64,000 nt of DNA from G963666705 sp963666705 (GCA_963666705.2 CAXXKO010000026.1:1-64000); one strand, 5' to 3'. Positions 41,651 to 51,349 are shown, counted from the stretch's first letter. Numbers and translations: made by a program. Notes: generated from the letters alone by a model not told the origin.

Positions 41651-43360
41651 GTGTCGAAGAGGCGCATCGAGGCCGCGGGACGTTGGGCGCTTGCGTTCGC
41701 GGCGCTGGCGGGGCTCGCCTTTGTGTCCGCCGGAATGCCGGCGCGGGCGCAGAATCCTGGCGATCCCATCGCCATCGACCGCCATGGCGAGAATGACACC
41801 CTCGCCGTCGACCTCACCTCCTATCGCCTGCTCCGCACCAAGCTCGGCGAAGATGCGGCGGCGGGCAGCCTTTTCCTCGTCGTGCGCGGCACGATCACCA
41901 ACAAGTCCGACGAGCGGGCCGCCCTGCCGCCCGCGCGGGACGCGTTCTACCTCATCCTTGCGGACAGCTCGGAAGCCCGGCTCGACCCACTCACCGAGGA
42001 CACGGCCGACCCCTTGTGGGGCGCGACCGAGTTGGTCCCGCGGGAGGTGTGCCCCATCGAGCTCGTCTTCGTGGTGTCCGATCCGCCGCCGCCATCCGCG
42101 ACCCTCATTCACCCGTCCCAGGACGGCGTGATCACGGTGTCCGTGATCGACGAAGGCCTTGTCTCGGCGGCCCCGGCCGAGTTCGGGCCGGCCATACTCG
42201 GCGTCACCTCGATCGCCGCGACCGATGTCTCCCATGAACCGCCGCCTGGATACGAGGCGCCACCGGGTCGGCGCTTTCTCACCGTGGGACTCCGCTACAC
42301 CAATCTGCGCCAGGCCGCGGCGCTGGCGGAGTTCACCGTCTCGGACTTCACCGTCCTGGTCGAGGATGGCGTCTACGTCTATCCGGTCCACGCCGCGAGC
42401 GCCGGCATCGGCTCGCCACTCACCGGGCCGCACGCCTTTCTCCCCGGTGTTCCGATCGACGGGGCCCTGGTCTTCGAGGTGCCCGAGGAGACGGGCGATT
42501 TGGCGCTCGTTCATTTCACGCCCGATGGCGCGCTGGCGCTCGACCTCACGCCCGAGCTGGAGCCGGCCGCCGGGCCGGCGCCGGTCGCCGGGCCGAGCAG
42601 CCGGGGCATCATCATGTTCGACCTCCTGGCCGCCTCCCAACGGCCGGGCGAGGCGGCGGCCGAGGGGCGCATCGTGGTGCTCGACCTCTTGCTCAGGCTG
42701 GTGGTCGATCGATGGGACCAGTCGCTCGCCTACGACCCGAATGAGGGGCTCGAGCTGCACGATACACAAGGGCGCGTCTATCGCCCGCTCGCCAGCCTCT
42801 CGGGATTGCGGCGGCCGCTCGCGACCGTGCCCCTGTGGCGCGACCAGCCGGCGCGGGGCGAGGTCGGATTCGAGGTCGCAGGGGATGCGGCCGGGCTCAC
42901 CTTGGTCATCCCGTTCCGGGGCAACCCAGTCCAGCTCGCTCTGCCCGACGGGCTGCTCCCGGTGCCGGTCGCGGCGGTGCCGGCCGAGGCGCCGGAGGTG
43001 CCGCTCACCGAGCAGCCCGCCCCGAGCGCGGCCGCGGCCGAAGAGCCGGAGGCACCGGCCGTCGAGCTGCCCGCCCTGGGCGTGGTCGAGCCGGAAGAGC
43101 CGGCCGCCGAGCGACCAGCGGCGGACCAGGTCGAGGAAGAAGAGGAAGCGGCCCCCGCCGCGGAACCGAGCGAGGACACACCGCCTCTCCCGCCCACGCC
43201 GATTAAGCCGCGCCCGCCCGCGGCCCCCGTGTCAGCCTCCGCATGCCCCGTGCCGGACCCGGGCAAGGGCGCTCGCACGGTCTTCCTGGGCGAGGACCGC
43301 GGCACCAGTGGGGAATGGCAAGGGCATTACGGCGGCGAGGGCCATATCCTGGTGAGCTAG
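41651..43360 (+). CDS. Large mosaic secreted protein, N-terminal part ending at an in-frame amber codon
   Basis: From GTG 41651 the frame encodes a signal peptide (ALAFAALAGLAFVSAGMPARAQ, about 10-34, in part) and three Ig-like or DUF4352-like beta-sandwich modules (about 45-160, 175-300, 310-430). A Pro/Glu/Ala-rich linker (about 440-540) ends in CPVPDPGKGARTVFLG. The frame meets TAG at 43358-43360 in the middle of the next domain (EWQGHYGGEGHILVS, stop) and stays open in the same frame to 47407. I read this as the first third of one gene. The IS21 end lies only 90 bases upstream. No clear ribosome site precedes the GTG. Confidence 0.65.
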   Translation: MSKRRIEAAGRWALAFAALAGLAFVSAGMPARAQNPGDPIAIDRHGENDTLAVDLTSYRLLRTKLGEDAAAGSLFLVVRGTITNKSDERAALPPARDAFYLILADSSEARLDPLTEDTADPLWGATELVPREVCPIELVFVVSDPPPPSATLIHPSQDGVITVSVIDEGLVSAAPAEFGPAILGVTSIAATDVSHEPPPGYEAPPGRRFLTVGLRYTNLRQAAALAEFTVSDFTVLVEDGVYVYPVHAASAGIGSPLTGPHAFLPGVPIDGALVFEVPEETGDLALVHFTPDGALALDLTPELEPAAGPAPVAGPSSRGIIMFDLLAASQRPGEAAAEGRIVVLDLLLRLVVDRWDQSLAYDPNEGLELHDTQGRVYRPLASLSGLRRPLATVPLWRDQPARGEVGFEVAGDAAGLTLVIPFRGNPVQLALPDGLLPVPVAAVPAEAPEVPLTEQPAPSAAAAEEPEAPAVELPALGVVEPEEPAAERPAADQVEEEEEAAPAAEPSEDTPPLPPTPIKPRPPAAPVSASACPVPDPGKGARTVFLGEDRGTSGEWQGHYGGEGHILVS

Positions 43361-46300
43361 GACGGGGCTGGCCAGGACCAAAGCCGCCTGCCCCCTCACA
43401 TCGAGGGCTACGAATACTCGGAGGAAGCCGAGTTCTACGTGTGGACAGCCGATACCGCCGATACGCGCGCGCCCGCGCCGCCTGCCGGCAACCGCGTCGC
43501 GGCGACGGTCTATTCGGGCGGCAGCTTCTCGCTCACGCTCGACGCGCGCGACCGCGCGCCGCACGTCCTGGCCCTCTATTTCCTCGACTGGGACTCCAAC
43601 CAACGCGCGCAGCGGGTGACCCTCTACGATGCCAGGACCGGCGACATCCTGGACCGGCGAAGCCTCGCCGATTTCAGCGGCGGGGTGTACTTCCTCTACG
43701 AGACCCGGGGCAGCGTCCGGGTCGAGCTGACCAGCACGGGCGCGCACAACGCCGTCATGGCGGGCGTCTTCTGGGACGCCGCGCGGCCGCCGGGTGGCGC
43801 CGAGCTCCTCTTGACGATCGCCAAGATCCGCGATCGCACGCGGGACGAGGCGGCGCTCACCGTTCGCCGTGGCGAGAGCACCATCCTCTTCACCTTGACC
43901 GGCGAAGGCCGGCCTTGGGCGGCGGGCCGCGAGGAGGCCGCGCCGGATGCCTCCGATCCGGGCGGCCTCGTGGCCCGTTACATCGTCGGTCCGGGATACG
44001 GCCGTCTCATTCAGGAGCGCGAGGACCCGAGTGTCGCGTTCTCCTGGTGGCGCGATGTCTCCTCGAGCTTTCCCGAGGTGGCGCGTTTCCCCGCGGAGCA
44101 GACGCTGTGGGCGGAGTGGGAAGGCGAAGTGCTCCTGCCGGGGTGGGAGAGCTATGGCACAATCCCGCTCGCGGGCAGGCGGCCGTTCGGGGCTTCGCTC
44201 GAGGACTCGGAGGCCGGCCTCTGCATCGCGGCGGTCGAGCCGGGCAGCCCCGCCGACTTGGGCGGCCTCGAGGCGGGGGACGTTATCACCCGGCTGGCCG
44301 GACAGCCGCTGCGCATCACCACGGACGTGACGTTCCGCCTGGAGGCGCCCGAGGGCGGACACCTCTTCGTCGACGGCATGCGGCTGCTGGCGAACGTGAC
44401 GTGCGAGCTGCCCGGCGCCGCCGAGTGCGCGCTTGGCCCCTGGCTCGAGGACACGGCCCGGCTGGAGGTGGGCCGGAGAGTGGTTCGCGTGGCGGCCGTG
44501 CGCCATGGCGCCGCGCCGGTTGCCGCGGCCGAGGGCGAGGGCGAGAGCGAGGAAGAGCCGCCGGGCGGCCCCGCCTTGTCCTGGCGCCTCCCCGGGATGG
44601 AAGAGTTCGAGCCGGTGCCAGTCCGCGCGCTCCGGCCGATCCCGCCGCCTGGCACCTGGAGCCGGACGCCGCGCCAGGCGGCCCAGGTCGGGCTCGAATG
44701 GCTGCAATCCTCGGCCGTCGCGTGGCAACAGCGGCACGGCTGCAACGGCTGCCATGTGCAGTCTCAGGCGCTCGCCGGCATGGCGATCGCCCGCGACAAC
44801 GAGTATCGGGTCTCCGACCAGGCCTACGACACCTTGTTATCGGGGTTCGAGCGCTTCCAGAACGGCGACGGATCGTGGCACAACGGCGCCTATGTGACGG
44901 CCACCCAGTTCGGCGCCATGGCCCTGGCCACGGCCGAGCACAGGGGTGGTGAAGGCCGGAACGACACCCTCATGCGCGCCATTCGCTTCCTCCTCGCCGC
45001 GCAGGAGGAGAGCGGGATCGTGCGCCTGGACCACAGTCATTGGCCCATCGACCAGGGCGACATCCTGGCCACGGCCGATGCCCGCATGGCGTTCTCGATC
45101 GCGGCGGGGCTGGCGACCGCGGACGAGGCCCCGGCAATCGAGAGCGCCGAGGCGAGGGCGCTCGAATGGCTGTTGACGGCGGCGCCGGAGACCAACCAGG
45201 ACCGGACGATGAAGCTCCTGGGGCTGGCGACGGAAGACGCAGCCTTCCGCGCCACCATCCGTGAGGTGCTCATCGCCGCCAAGGCCGACCTGCTGGCTCA
45301 TCAGCTCGGCGATGGCGGCTGGGAGGAGACCGACGGCATGGGCGCCAACGCCTTCGCCACGGGTCAGGCGCTCTATGCGCTCAGAGCCGCTGGTCAGAGC
45401 GTCGCATCGGCACCCTTCCAGAAAGGCGTGGACTGGCTGCTCGAGCATCAACTCTGGACCGGCGCCTGGCCCCAGATGAACACTCATAGCGGCGATGCCT
45501 CCCAGTACGCGCCGACGATGTGGCCGGTGATCGCGCTGGTCGGGTCCTTCCAGGCCGTCCCGGTCGCCATCGCCCGCCCCACCGCCGAGGCCTGCGTCGA
45601 AGGCATGGTCGAGCTTGCGGTCGAGGTGTCGATGGACGAGCCGGTCGATTCAGTGCGGTTCCTCGTCGATGGCGTGCTGGTCGGCACGGTGGATAGGCCC
45701 GGCAGGGACGGCTTCTACAGCGTGCGCTGGGACTCGGGCACGGTCGCGCCCGGCGCGCACGAGATACGGATCGAAGCGGTACGCGGCGATGCCACGAGGG
45801 GCGAGGACCAGACACTCATCTACCGCTCCGAAGGCGGCGACGGCTGTGCCGGCATCTTGAGCCTCGTCTCGATGGGCGAGCACATCCTCGGCATCGCCGC
45901 ACCCAATATCGAGCTGGTGTTCGATGCCTCGGGCTCGATGCGCGAGCAGGGCAAGAAGATCGACGGCCGCCTCAAGATCGACGTCGCCAAGGATGTCATG
46001 ATGCAGATCATTCGCGAGCTGCCCGACGGCATGAAGGTGGGTTTGCGCGTCTACGGCCAGAGAATCCGCGAGGGCCGGGAGGGTGACTGCCGGGATTCGC
46101 AGCTCGTCGTGAGCTTCGGCGCGCTCGACCGCGAGAGCCTCTTGCGCCAGGTTCAGGAGATCAGCGCCCTCGGCACCACGCCGCTCGCCTACTCGCTTGT
46201 TCGGGCCGCCCGCGACTTGGCGGCGGAGCCGGAGGCAAAGCTCATCCTCCTGGTCACCGACGGCAAGGAGGAATGCAACGGCTCCCCGCGGGACGTGGCC

Positions 46301-47407
46301 GCGAGCCTCACCGCGCTCGGCATGAAGCTGCGGGTCGATGTGGTCGGCTTCGCCCTGGCCGAGGAAGCGGTGAAGCAGGAGATGGAGAACGTCGCCGCGG
46401 TCACGGGCGGGCGTTTCTTCGACGCCCAGGACGCGGCCGCATTGCAGGCGAGCATCCTCGATTCCCTGGCCGCCCCCTACGATGTGATCGACGGCGCGGG
46501 TGTCCGTATCGCCGGCGGCATCGTCAATCAGGGGGCCATCGAGGTGCCGCGGGGCATCTACACCATCGCTGTCCACGGGACGAGCGAGGTCTTCACCATC
46601 CCCGATGTCGCCATCGGGTATGATAAGTTCACGAGGGTCGAGCTGGTGAAGAGCGGGTCGGAGATAACCTATGAAGTCCTCGGCCCGGCAACCGCGGACG
46701 ACGCCGAATGGGCCGCCGAGGCGACAATCGTGCCGGGCTGGACGCCGGGCGCGGAAGAGGCCGCCGCCAGCCCCACGCAGCTCGCGCTTCTCAACCAGGC
46801 GCTGGCCGGCCTCGAACAGGCGGTCGCGGCCTTGCAGGCGGACCGCGGGCCGGCCCCGGATCAGCGGATCCGGGACGCCCAACGGATGCTGCGCCAGATC
46901 GGCTTCGATCCAGGTCCCGTGGACGGGCTCTGGGGCGGCAAGACCGAAGGTGCCGTGAGGGCCTTCCAGGCCTGGTATCCCTCGGCCGGGCTCACAGCGA
47001 CGGGCCAGCTCGACGATGCCACGTTCGACGCGCTGTCGGCGGCCGAGGCCGCGGGTATGACCTACAGCGTCGTGACGCGGCCGACGAAGCCGTCGCGTCC
47101 GGCGCTGCAAGGCGTTCCCACGGTCCTCGATTCCGGCACCCTCATGGTCGGAGGCCAGATCGTGCCTCTGTTGGGCGTCCGCGGCGTGGCGGGCGAGTAC
47201 GCGAACCTCCTCGGACAGTATATCGGCAACCGCGCGGTCGCTTGCGCGCCGGAGGACCGTGGCCAATACCGGTGCACCATCGGGGAATTCGACCTCTCGG
47301 TAGTCGTGCTCTTCAACGGTGGCGGTCGGGCCATGGCGGATGCCCCGGCATACCTGAAGGAGGCCGAGGCCCACGCGCAAGCGAACCGCCTCGGCGTGTG
47401 GCGCTAA
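43361..47407 (+). CDS. Large mosaic secreted protein, C-terminal part (PDZ, CxxCH squalene-cyclase-like, VWA, PG-binding, nuclease-like)
   Basis: Continues the previous frame for about 1348 codons; the first possible separate start is GTG 43439. Domains in order by base position: a jelly-roll domain (to about 43800; ALYFLDWDSNQRAQRV, GVYFLYETRG); a PDZ-like domain (about 44180-44520; AAVEPGSPADLGGLEAGDVI); a squalene-cyclase/prenyltransferase-like helical repeat (about 44670-45550) with a CNGCH heme-type motif at 44741-44755; an Ig-like module (45595-45830); a VWA domain (45905-46470; MIDAS DASGS and TDGKEE); a peptidoglycan-binding domain (about 46860-47040; LRQIGFDPGPVDGLWG); and a staphylococcal-nuclease-like tail ending ANRLGVWR. 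It has no signal of its own, which also argues for one original gene. Confidence 0.68.
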   Translation, partial: DGAGQDQSRLPPHIEGYEYSEEAEFYVWTADTADTRAPAPPAGNRVAATVYSGGSFSLTLDARDRAPHVLALYFLDWDSNQRAQRVTLYDARTGDILDRRSLADFSGGVYFLYETRGSVRVELTSTGAHNAVMAGVFWDAARPPGGAELLLTIAKIRDRTRDEAALTVRRGESTILFTLTGEGRPWAAGREEAAPDASDPGGLVARYIVGPGYGRLIQEREDPSVAFSWWRDVSSSFPEVARFPAEQTLWAEWEGEVLLPGWESYGTIPLAGRRPFGASLEDSEAGLCIAAVEPGSPADLGGLEAGDVITRLAGQPLRITTDVTFRLEAPEGGHLFVDGMRLLANVTCELPGAAECALGPWLEDTARLEVGRRVVRVAAVRHGAAPVAAAEGEGESEEEPPGGPALSWRLPGMEEFEPVPVRALRPIPPPGTWSRTPRQAAQVGLEWLQSSAVAWQQRHGCNGCHVQSQALAGMAIARDNEYRVSDQAYDTLLSGFERFQNGDGSWHNGAYVTATQFGAMALATAEHRGGEGRNDTLMRAIRFLLAAQEESGIVRLDHSHWPIDQGDILATADARMAFSIAAGLATADEAPAIESAEARALEWLLTAAPETNQDRTMKLLGLATEDAAFRATIREVLIAAKADLLAHQLGDGGWEETDGMGANAFATGQALYALRAAGQSVASAPFQKGVDWLLEHQLWTGAWPQMNTHSGDASQYAPTMWPVIALVGSFQAVPVAIARPTAEACVEGMVELAVEVSMDEPVDSVRFLVDGVLVGTVDRPGRDGFYSVRWDSGTVAPGAHEIRIEAVRGDATRGEDQTLIYRSEGGDGCAGILSLVSMGEHILGIAAPNIELVFDASGSMREQGKKIDGRLKIDVAKDVMMQIIRELPDGMKVGLRVYGQRIREGREGDCRDSQLVVSFGALDRESLLRQVQEISALGTTPLAYSLVRAARDLAAEPEAKLILLVTDGKEECNGSPRDVAASLTALGMKLRVDVVGFALAEEAVKQEMENVAAVTGGRFFDAQDAAALQASILDSLAAPYDVIDGAGVRIAGGIVNQGAIEVPRGIYTIAVHGTSEVFTIPDVAIGYDKFTRVELVKSGSEITYEVLGPATADDAEWAAEATIVPGWTPGAEEAAASPTQLALLNQALAGLEQAVAALQADRGPAPDQRIRDAQRMLRQIGFDPGPVDGLWGGKTEGAVRAFQAWYPSAGLTATGQLDDATFDALSAAEAAGMTYSVVTRPTKPSRPALQGVPTVLDSGTLMVGGQIVPLLGVRGVAGEYANLLGQYIGNRAVACAPEDRGQYRCTIGEFDLSVVVLFNGGGRAMADAPAYLKEAEAHAQANRLGVWR

Positions 47408-47423
47408 CGCGGAATCAGTGCCG

Positions 47424-49127
47424 TCACTCGCCGTGAACGAGTCCCTCGCGCCGCGGGTCGGCCCCGCCGAAGAGGCCGCCCGGCGTCGCCATGATGGCGT
47501 GCAGGCCGCTGGTGAGCTTGCGCATGACGACCTCGTGCCCCATGGCCTCCAGGTCGGCGGCGATATCCTCGAGCGCCGTCCCCGCTTCCAGCGCCGTCGC
47601 GCCGTTGAGGTTGGTGTGGTTCGCAAGCGCGATGGCGTCCTGGGCATCGAGGCCCCAGTCGAGCACCCCCAGGATCGCCTTCACCACATAGGGGATGATG
47701 CGCGCGCCACCCGGCGAGCCCACGGCGAGTGAAAGGCGGCCCTCGTCGTCGAAGACGATCGTCGGCGCCATGGAGCTGCGCGGGCGCCTGCCTGGCCCGG
47801 CCTGGTTGGCGGCGGCATGGCCCTCTCGGGTCGGCCGGAAGGCGAAATCCGTGAGCTGGTTGTTGAGCAGGAAGCCCCGCACCATGAGCCGCGAGCCGAA
47901 GACGCTCTCGATGCTCGAGGTCATGGAGACCACGTCGCCCCATGGGTCGACAATGACGAAGTGCGTGGTCGAGGCCCCCTCGGCGCCGATGGCCATGGGC
48001 GGCGCCTCGGCCCGGTCGCCGAACACCCCTGGCTCGGCCGGGCCCATGTCGCGGTTCTCGGATATCAACGCCGCCCGGGCGGCGAGGTAGGCCGAGTCGA
48101 GCATCTGGGTCATGGGCACGGCGACGAAGTCGCTGTCGCCGATATAGGCGTTGCGGTCGGCATAGGCGAGGCGGCTCGCCTGCGCGACCAGATGCACCGC
48201 CGCCGCGGAATTCGGATCGAGCGCCGTGAGGTCGAAATGCGAGAGGATGCCGAGGATCTGCAGGCTGGTGAGCCCGCCCGAGCTCGGCGGCGGCATGCCG
48301 CAAATGCGCCACGAGCGGTAGGGCGCGCAGACCGGCAGGCGGGCCTTGGCCTCGTAGAGCGCGAGGTCGGCCATGCTCATGCGGCCGGGATTGCCCTCGG
48401 CACCGCGCACGGCGTCGACGATGTCGCGCGCGATATCGCCCTCGTAGAACGCCCGCACGCCGCGCACCGCGACCGCCCGCAGGGTCGCCGCGAGCTCCCG
48501 GTTGATGCGCTTGCGGCCGACGGCGAGGGGCGCGCCCGCATCATCGTGGAAATAGCCCCGGGCCGCCGCGAACCGGCCCAAATGCTCGTCCGCCGCGATC
48601 AGGGCATGTAAGCGCGGCGAGACCGGGAAGCCGACCGAAGCGAGGACGATTGCGGGCTCGAAGGCGCGCGCCCAGGACAGGCGGCCGTGATCGCCGTGGG
48701 CCAGCGCCAGCATGCGGAGGACGCCCGGCACGCCCACGGCCAGGCCGCCCACGGCGGCTTCGTGGAAGCCGAGCGGCTCGCCGTCCGCATCCAGGAACAT
48801 GTCCGGCGTCGCCGCGGCGGGCGCCGTCTCGCGCCCGTCATAGGCCGCGACGTTGCCCGTCTCGGCGTCGTAATGCAGCATGAAGGCGCCGCCGCCGATG
48901 CCGGAGGATTGCGGCTCGACCAGGGTGAGGGCGAGCTGCGCGGCGATGGCCGCGTCGACCGCGCTGCCCCCCAGCCGGATGATCTCCCCGGCCGCGCGCG
49001 TGGCGTGAGGGTTGGCGGTCGCGACCAGGAAGCGCTGTGCGCCCTCGCCCGCGGCGGCGGTAGGGGCGAGAAGGCACGCGGCAAGGGCGAAGCCGGTTAC
49101 CTTGTGCAAGAGCCGGGCTGTCGGCAT
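47424..49127 (-). CDS. ggt: Gamma-glutamyltransferase
   Basis: A 567-residue Ntn hydrolase with signal peptide (TGFALAACLLAPTAAAG). It self-cleaves before the catalytic Thr387 in ASTTHF, giving large and small subunits. Substrate-binding features are GGSAVDAAIA, SSGIGGGAFML and SPGGARIIP. It breaks glutathione and gamma-glutamyl peptides in the periplasm. Convergent with the large mosaic gene, 16 bases apart. All key residues are present. Confidence 0.95.
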   Translation of the reverse strand: MPTARLLHKVTGFALAACLLAPTAAAGEGAQRFLVATANPHATRAAGEIIRLGGSAVDAAIAAQLALTLVEPQSSGIGGGAFMLHYDAETGNVAAYDGRETAPAAATPDMFLDADGEPLGFHEAAVGGLAVGVPGVLRMLALAHGDHGRLSWARAFEPAIVLASVGFPVSPRLHALIAADEHLGRFAAARGYFHDDAGAPLAVGRKRINRELAATLRAVAVRGVRAFYEGDIARDIVDAVRGAEGNPGRMSMADLALYEAKARLPVCAPYRSWRICGMPPPSSGGLTSLQILGILSHFDLTALDPNSAAAVHLVAQASRLAYADRNAYIGDSDFVAVPMTQMLDSAYLAARAALISENRDMGPAEPGVFGDRAEAPPMAIGAEGASTTHFVIVDPWGDVVSMTSSIESVFGSRLMVRGFLLNNQLTDFAFRPTREGHAAANQAGPGRRPRSSMAPTIVFDDEGRLSLAVGSPGGARIIPYVVKAILGVLDWGLDAQDAIALANHTNLNGATALEAGTALEDIAADLEAMGHEVVMRKLTSGLHAIMATPGGLFGGADPRREGLVHGE

Positions 49128-49328
49128 GGGGTGCGATCTTCCAGACCCTCGAGGAGGCGCCAGTCTGCGTGAAAGGCGCTCGCCCGTCCACCGGGGCCGG
49201 CGCGTCGACCTTTACGCCGCACCCGCGGAAAGAATTTTTTGCATTGCGGGAGATTCGAGGCATACTCGATGCTGCCCGGGCCGGCGGTATCGGCCCCACG
49301 CCATCACGAGGCGCACGGGAGGGTGAAC

Positions 49329-50156
49329 ATGAGCAAGGTATCCGCCCCCAAGCGAATCACGGTTCCGGCCATCCGCGCCATGAAGGGCGGCGACCCGGTC
49401 GTCTGCCTCACGGCCTATACCACACCCATGGCCCAGCTTCTCGACCCCCACATAGACCTAATGCTGGTGGGCGATTCCCTCGGCATGGTGCTCTACGGCA
49501 TGGACAACACCCTGGCCGTGACTCTCGACATGATGATCGCCCACGGTGCTGCGGTGGCGCGGGGGGCCAGGCGCGCCTGCGTCGTCGTCGACCTGCCCTT
49601 CGGCAGCTATCAGGAATCCCCGGGCGCGGCCTTTCGCAGTGCAGCAAGAGTGCTTGCGGAAACCGGCGCGGCGGCGGTCAAGCTCGAGGGCGGGGCCGAG
49701 ATGGCGGAGACGATCGCCTTCCTGACCGCGCGCGGCGTCCCGGTCATGGGCCATATCGGCCTCACGCCCCAATCGGTCAACACCCTGGGCGGCTTCGCCG
49801 CGCGGGGCCGGAGCGATCCCGAGGCCGCGCGGATCGTCGCCGATGCCGTGGCCGTCACCGAGGCCGGCGCCTTCTCTCTCGTGGTCGAGGCGACGATCGA
49901 GACGATCGCGCGCGACATCACGGCCCAGGTGGCGGTGCCGACCATCGGCATCGGCGCCTCGCCCGAATGCGACGGCCAGATCCTCGTCACCGAGGACGCG
50001 CTCGGCCTCTTCACCGGCTTCCTGCCGAAATTCGTGAAGCGCTACGCGGAACTGGGCGAGGAGGTCTCGACCGCCGTCGCGTCCTACGCCGCCGACGTGC
50101 GGGCACGCCGATTCCCGGCCACCGAACACTGCTTCGGCGTGGTCGCCAGGGGCTGA
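49329..50156 (+). CDS. panB: 3-methyl-2-oxobutanoate hydroxymethyltransferase
   Basis: A 275-residue TIM-barrel enzyme that makes ketopantoate with methylene-tetrahydrofolate, the first step to pantothenate. Motifs: LTAYTTPMAQLLDP, MLVGDSLGMV with the Mg-binding Asp, DLPFGSYQ, VKLEGG and VMGHIGLTPQ. Start ATG 49329 has AGGG seven bases upstream. panC follows after 37 bases. Upstream lies a 200-base gap from ggt, with AT-rich sequence near 49230-49260 that may hold the promoter. Confidence 0.96.
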   Translation: MSKVSAPKRITVPAIRAMKGGDPVVCLTAYTTPMAQLLDPHIDLMLVGDSLGMVLYGMDNTLAVTLDMMIAHGAAVARGARRACVVVDLPFGSYQESPGAAFRSAARVLAETGAAAVKLEGGAEMAETIAFLTARGVPVMGHIGLTPQSVNTLGGFAARGRSDPEAARIVADAVAVTEAGAFSLVVEATIETIARDITAQVAVPTIGIGASPECDGQILVTEDALGLFTGFLPKFVKRYAELGEEVSTAVASYAADVRARRFPATEHCFGVVARG

Positions 50157-50193
50157 GCGCAGGCCGCGCGGCGGCACAAGGGAGGGCGCCGGA

Positions 50194-51084
50194 TTGCCGG
50201 AACACCCCACCGGTCCCTCGCAAGCCCTCGAGACGGTCCGCGCCATCGCCGATTTGCGTCGACGGATCGCGGCCTGGCGCGCGGCGGGCGAGGCCGTCGC
50301 GCTCGTCCCCACCATGGGTGCCCTCCACGCCGGGCACCTGGCCCTGGTCGAGGCGGCGCGGGCCCGGTGTCGCCGGGTCGTGGCCACGATCTTCGTCAAC
50401 CCGGCCCAGTTCGCGCCCGAGGAGGATTTGGGATCCTACCCCCGCACCGAGCGCGAGGACGCCGCCAAGCTCGCCGCCCGCGGCGTCGACCTCCTCTTCG
50501 CGCCCCCGGTCGCGGAGGTCTACCCCCAGGGCTTCGCCACCACCGTGCGGGTCGCGGGCGTCTCCGAGGGCCTGTGCGGCGCTTCCCGGCCCGGGCATTT
50601 CGAGGGCGTCGCCACGGTGGTGGCGAAGCTCCTCAACCAGAGCCTGCCCGATGCGGCCTTCTTCGGTGAGAAGGACTACCAGCAGCTCCTTCTCATCCGC
50701 CGCCTCGCGGCCGACCTCGACATCCCGGTGGCGATCGTGGGCGTGCCCACGGTGCGGGAGGCCGACGGCCTCGCCCTCTCCTCGCGCAACGCCTACCTCT
50801 CGGCGGCCGAGCGGGGCGTGGCGCCGGCGCTCCACCGCACCCTCGCGCGCCTCGCGGCCGCGCTCGAGGCCGGGGATGGTGACGGCGCCGGCATCGTCGC
50901 GGGCGGCCGGGCGGCGCTGGATCGCGCCGGCTTCACTTCGGTCGAATACCTCGAGCTGCGCGACGCCGCCACCCTCGCGCCCATCGCCGCCCTCGAACGG
51001 CCGGCGCGCCTGCTGGCCGCGGCCTGGCTCGGCCATACCCGGCTTATCGACAACCTGCCCGTGGCGCCGCCGGCACCGTCCTAG
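50194..51084 (+). CDS. panC: Pantothenate synthetase
   Basis: A 296-residue enzyme joining pantoate and beta-alanine with ATP. The HIGH-type motif is in TMGALHAGHL; FVNPAQFAPEEDLGSYPR, FFGEKDYQQL and LSSRNAYL are family signatures. The start is TTG 50194 with GGGAGG eight bases upstream. The stop codon TAG lies within CTAG 51081-51084, the site where a MITE and then an IS630 element have inserted; its last base belongs to the MITE. Confidence 0.95.
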   Translation: MPEHPTGPSQALETVRAIADLRRRIAAWRAAGEAVALVPTMGALHAGHLALVEAARARCRRVVATIFVNPAQFAPEEDLGSYPRTEREDAAKLAARGVDLLFAPPVAEVYPQGFATTVRVAGVSEGLCGASRPGHFEGVATVVAKLLNQSLPDAAFFGEKDYQQLLLIRRLAADLDIPVAIVGVPTVREADGLALSSRNAYLSAAERGVAPALHRTLARLAAALEAGDGDGAGIVAGGRAALDRAGFTSVEYLELRDAATLAPIAALERPARLLAAAWLGHTRLIDNLPVAPPAPS

Positions 51085-51347
51085 TATCCTGGTTCCTAAG
51101 TTCGTGGCATTTAGGACGGCCTTGCGGGTCTCTCGGCTAGGAGGGTGGCGCGCCGTGATGCCGGGGCATCACAAGCGGCGCGCGACGACGACCGAGGGGC
51201 CCGCAAGGCCGCCCGGAGGGTCGCTTTTCACGCCCTCTGGGGGCGTCACCGCCGCTTGACGATGCCCCAGCATCGCCGGCGCGGCGCTTCCTACCCAGAG
51301 GACGGGAAAAGCGATCCTAAATGCCACGAACTTAGGAACCAGGACAC
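51084..51347. mobile_element. 264-bp MITE, copy 3, with diverged terminal repeats
   Basis: Terminal repeats of 33 bp at 51084-51116 and 51315-51347 match each other except at one base. They differ strongly from those of copies 1 and 2, yet keep a spaced skeleton (GT, TTC, TAA, CG at the same offsets). The core is clearly the same sequence, in reverse orientation to copies 1 and 2, with the same GATGCCGGGGCATC palindromes. TA at 51082-51083 and 51348-51349. Total length equals the other copies exactly. Confidence 0.85.
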
Positions 51348-51349
51348 TA

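Noticed and set aside
43358..43360. TAG recoded as an amino acid (for example pyrrolysine) genome-wide
   Set aside because: Several ordinary genes (ybaB, dnaX, panC, dadA-like, DUF488) end in TAG at the normal family length, and no pyl genes are seen here.
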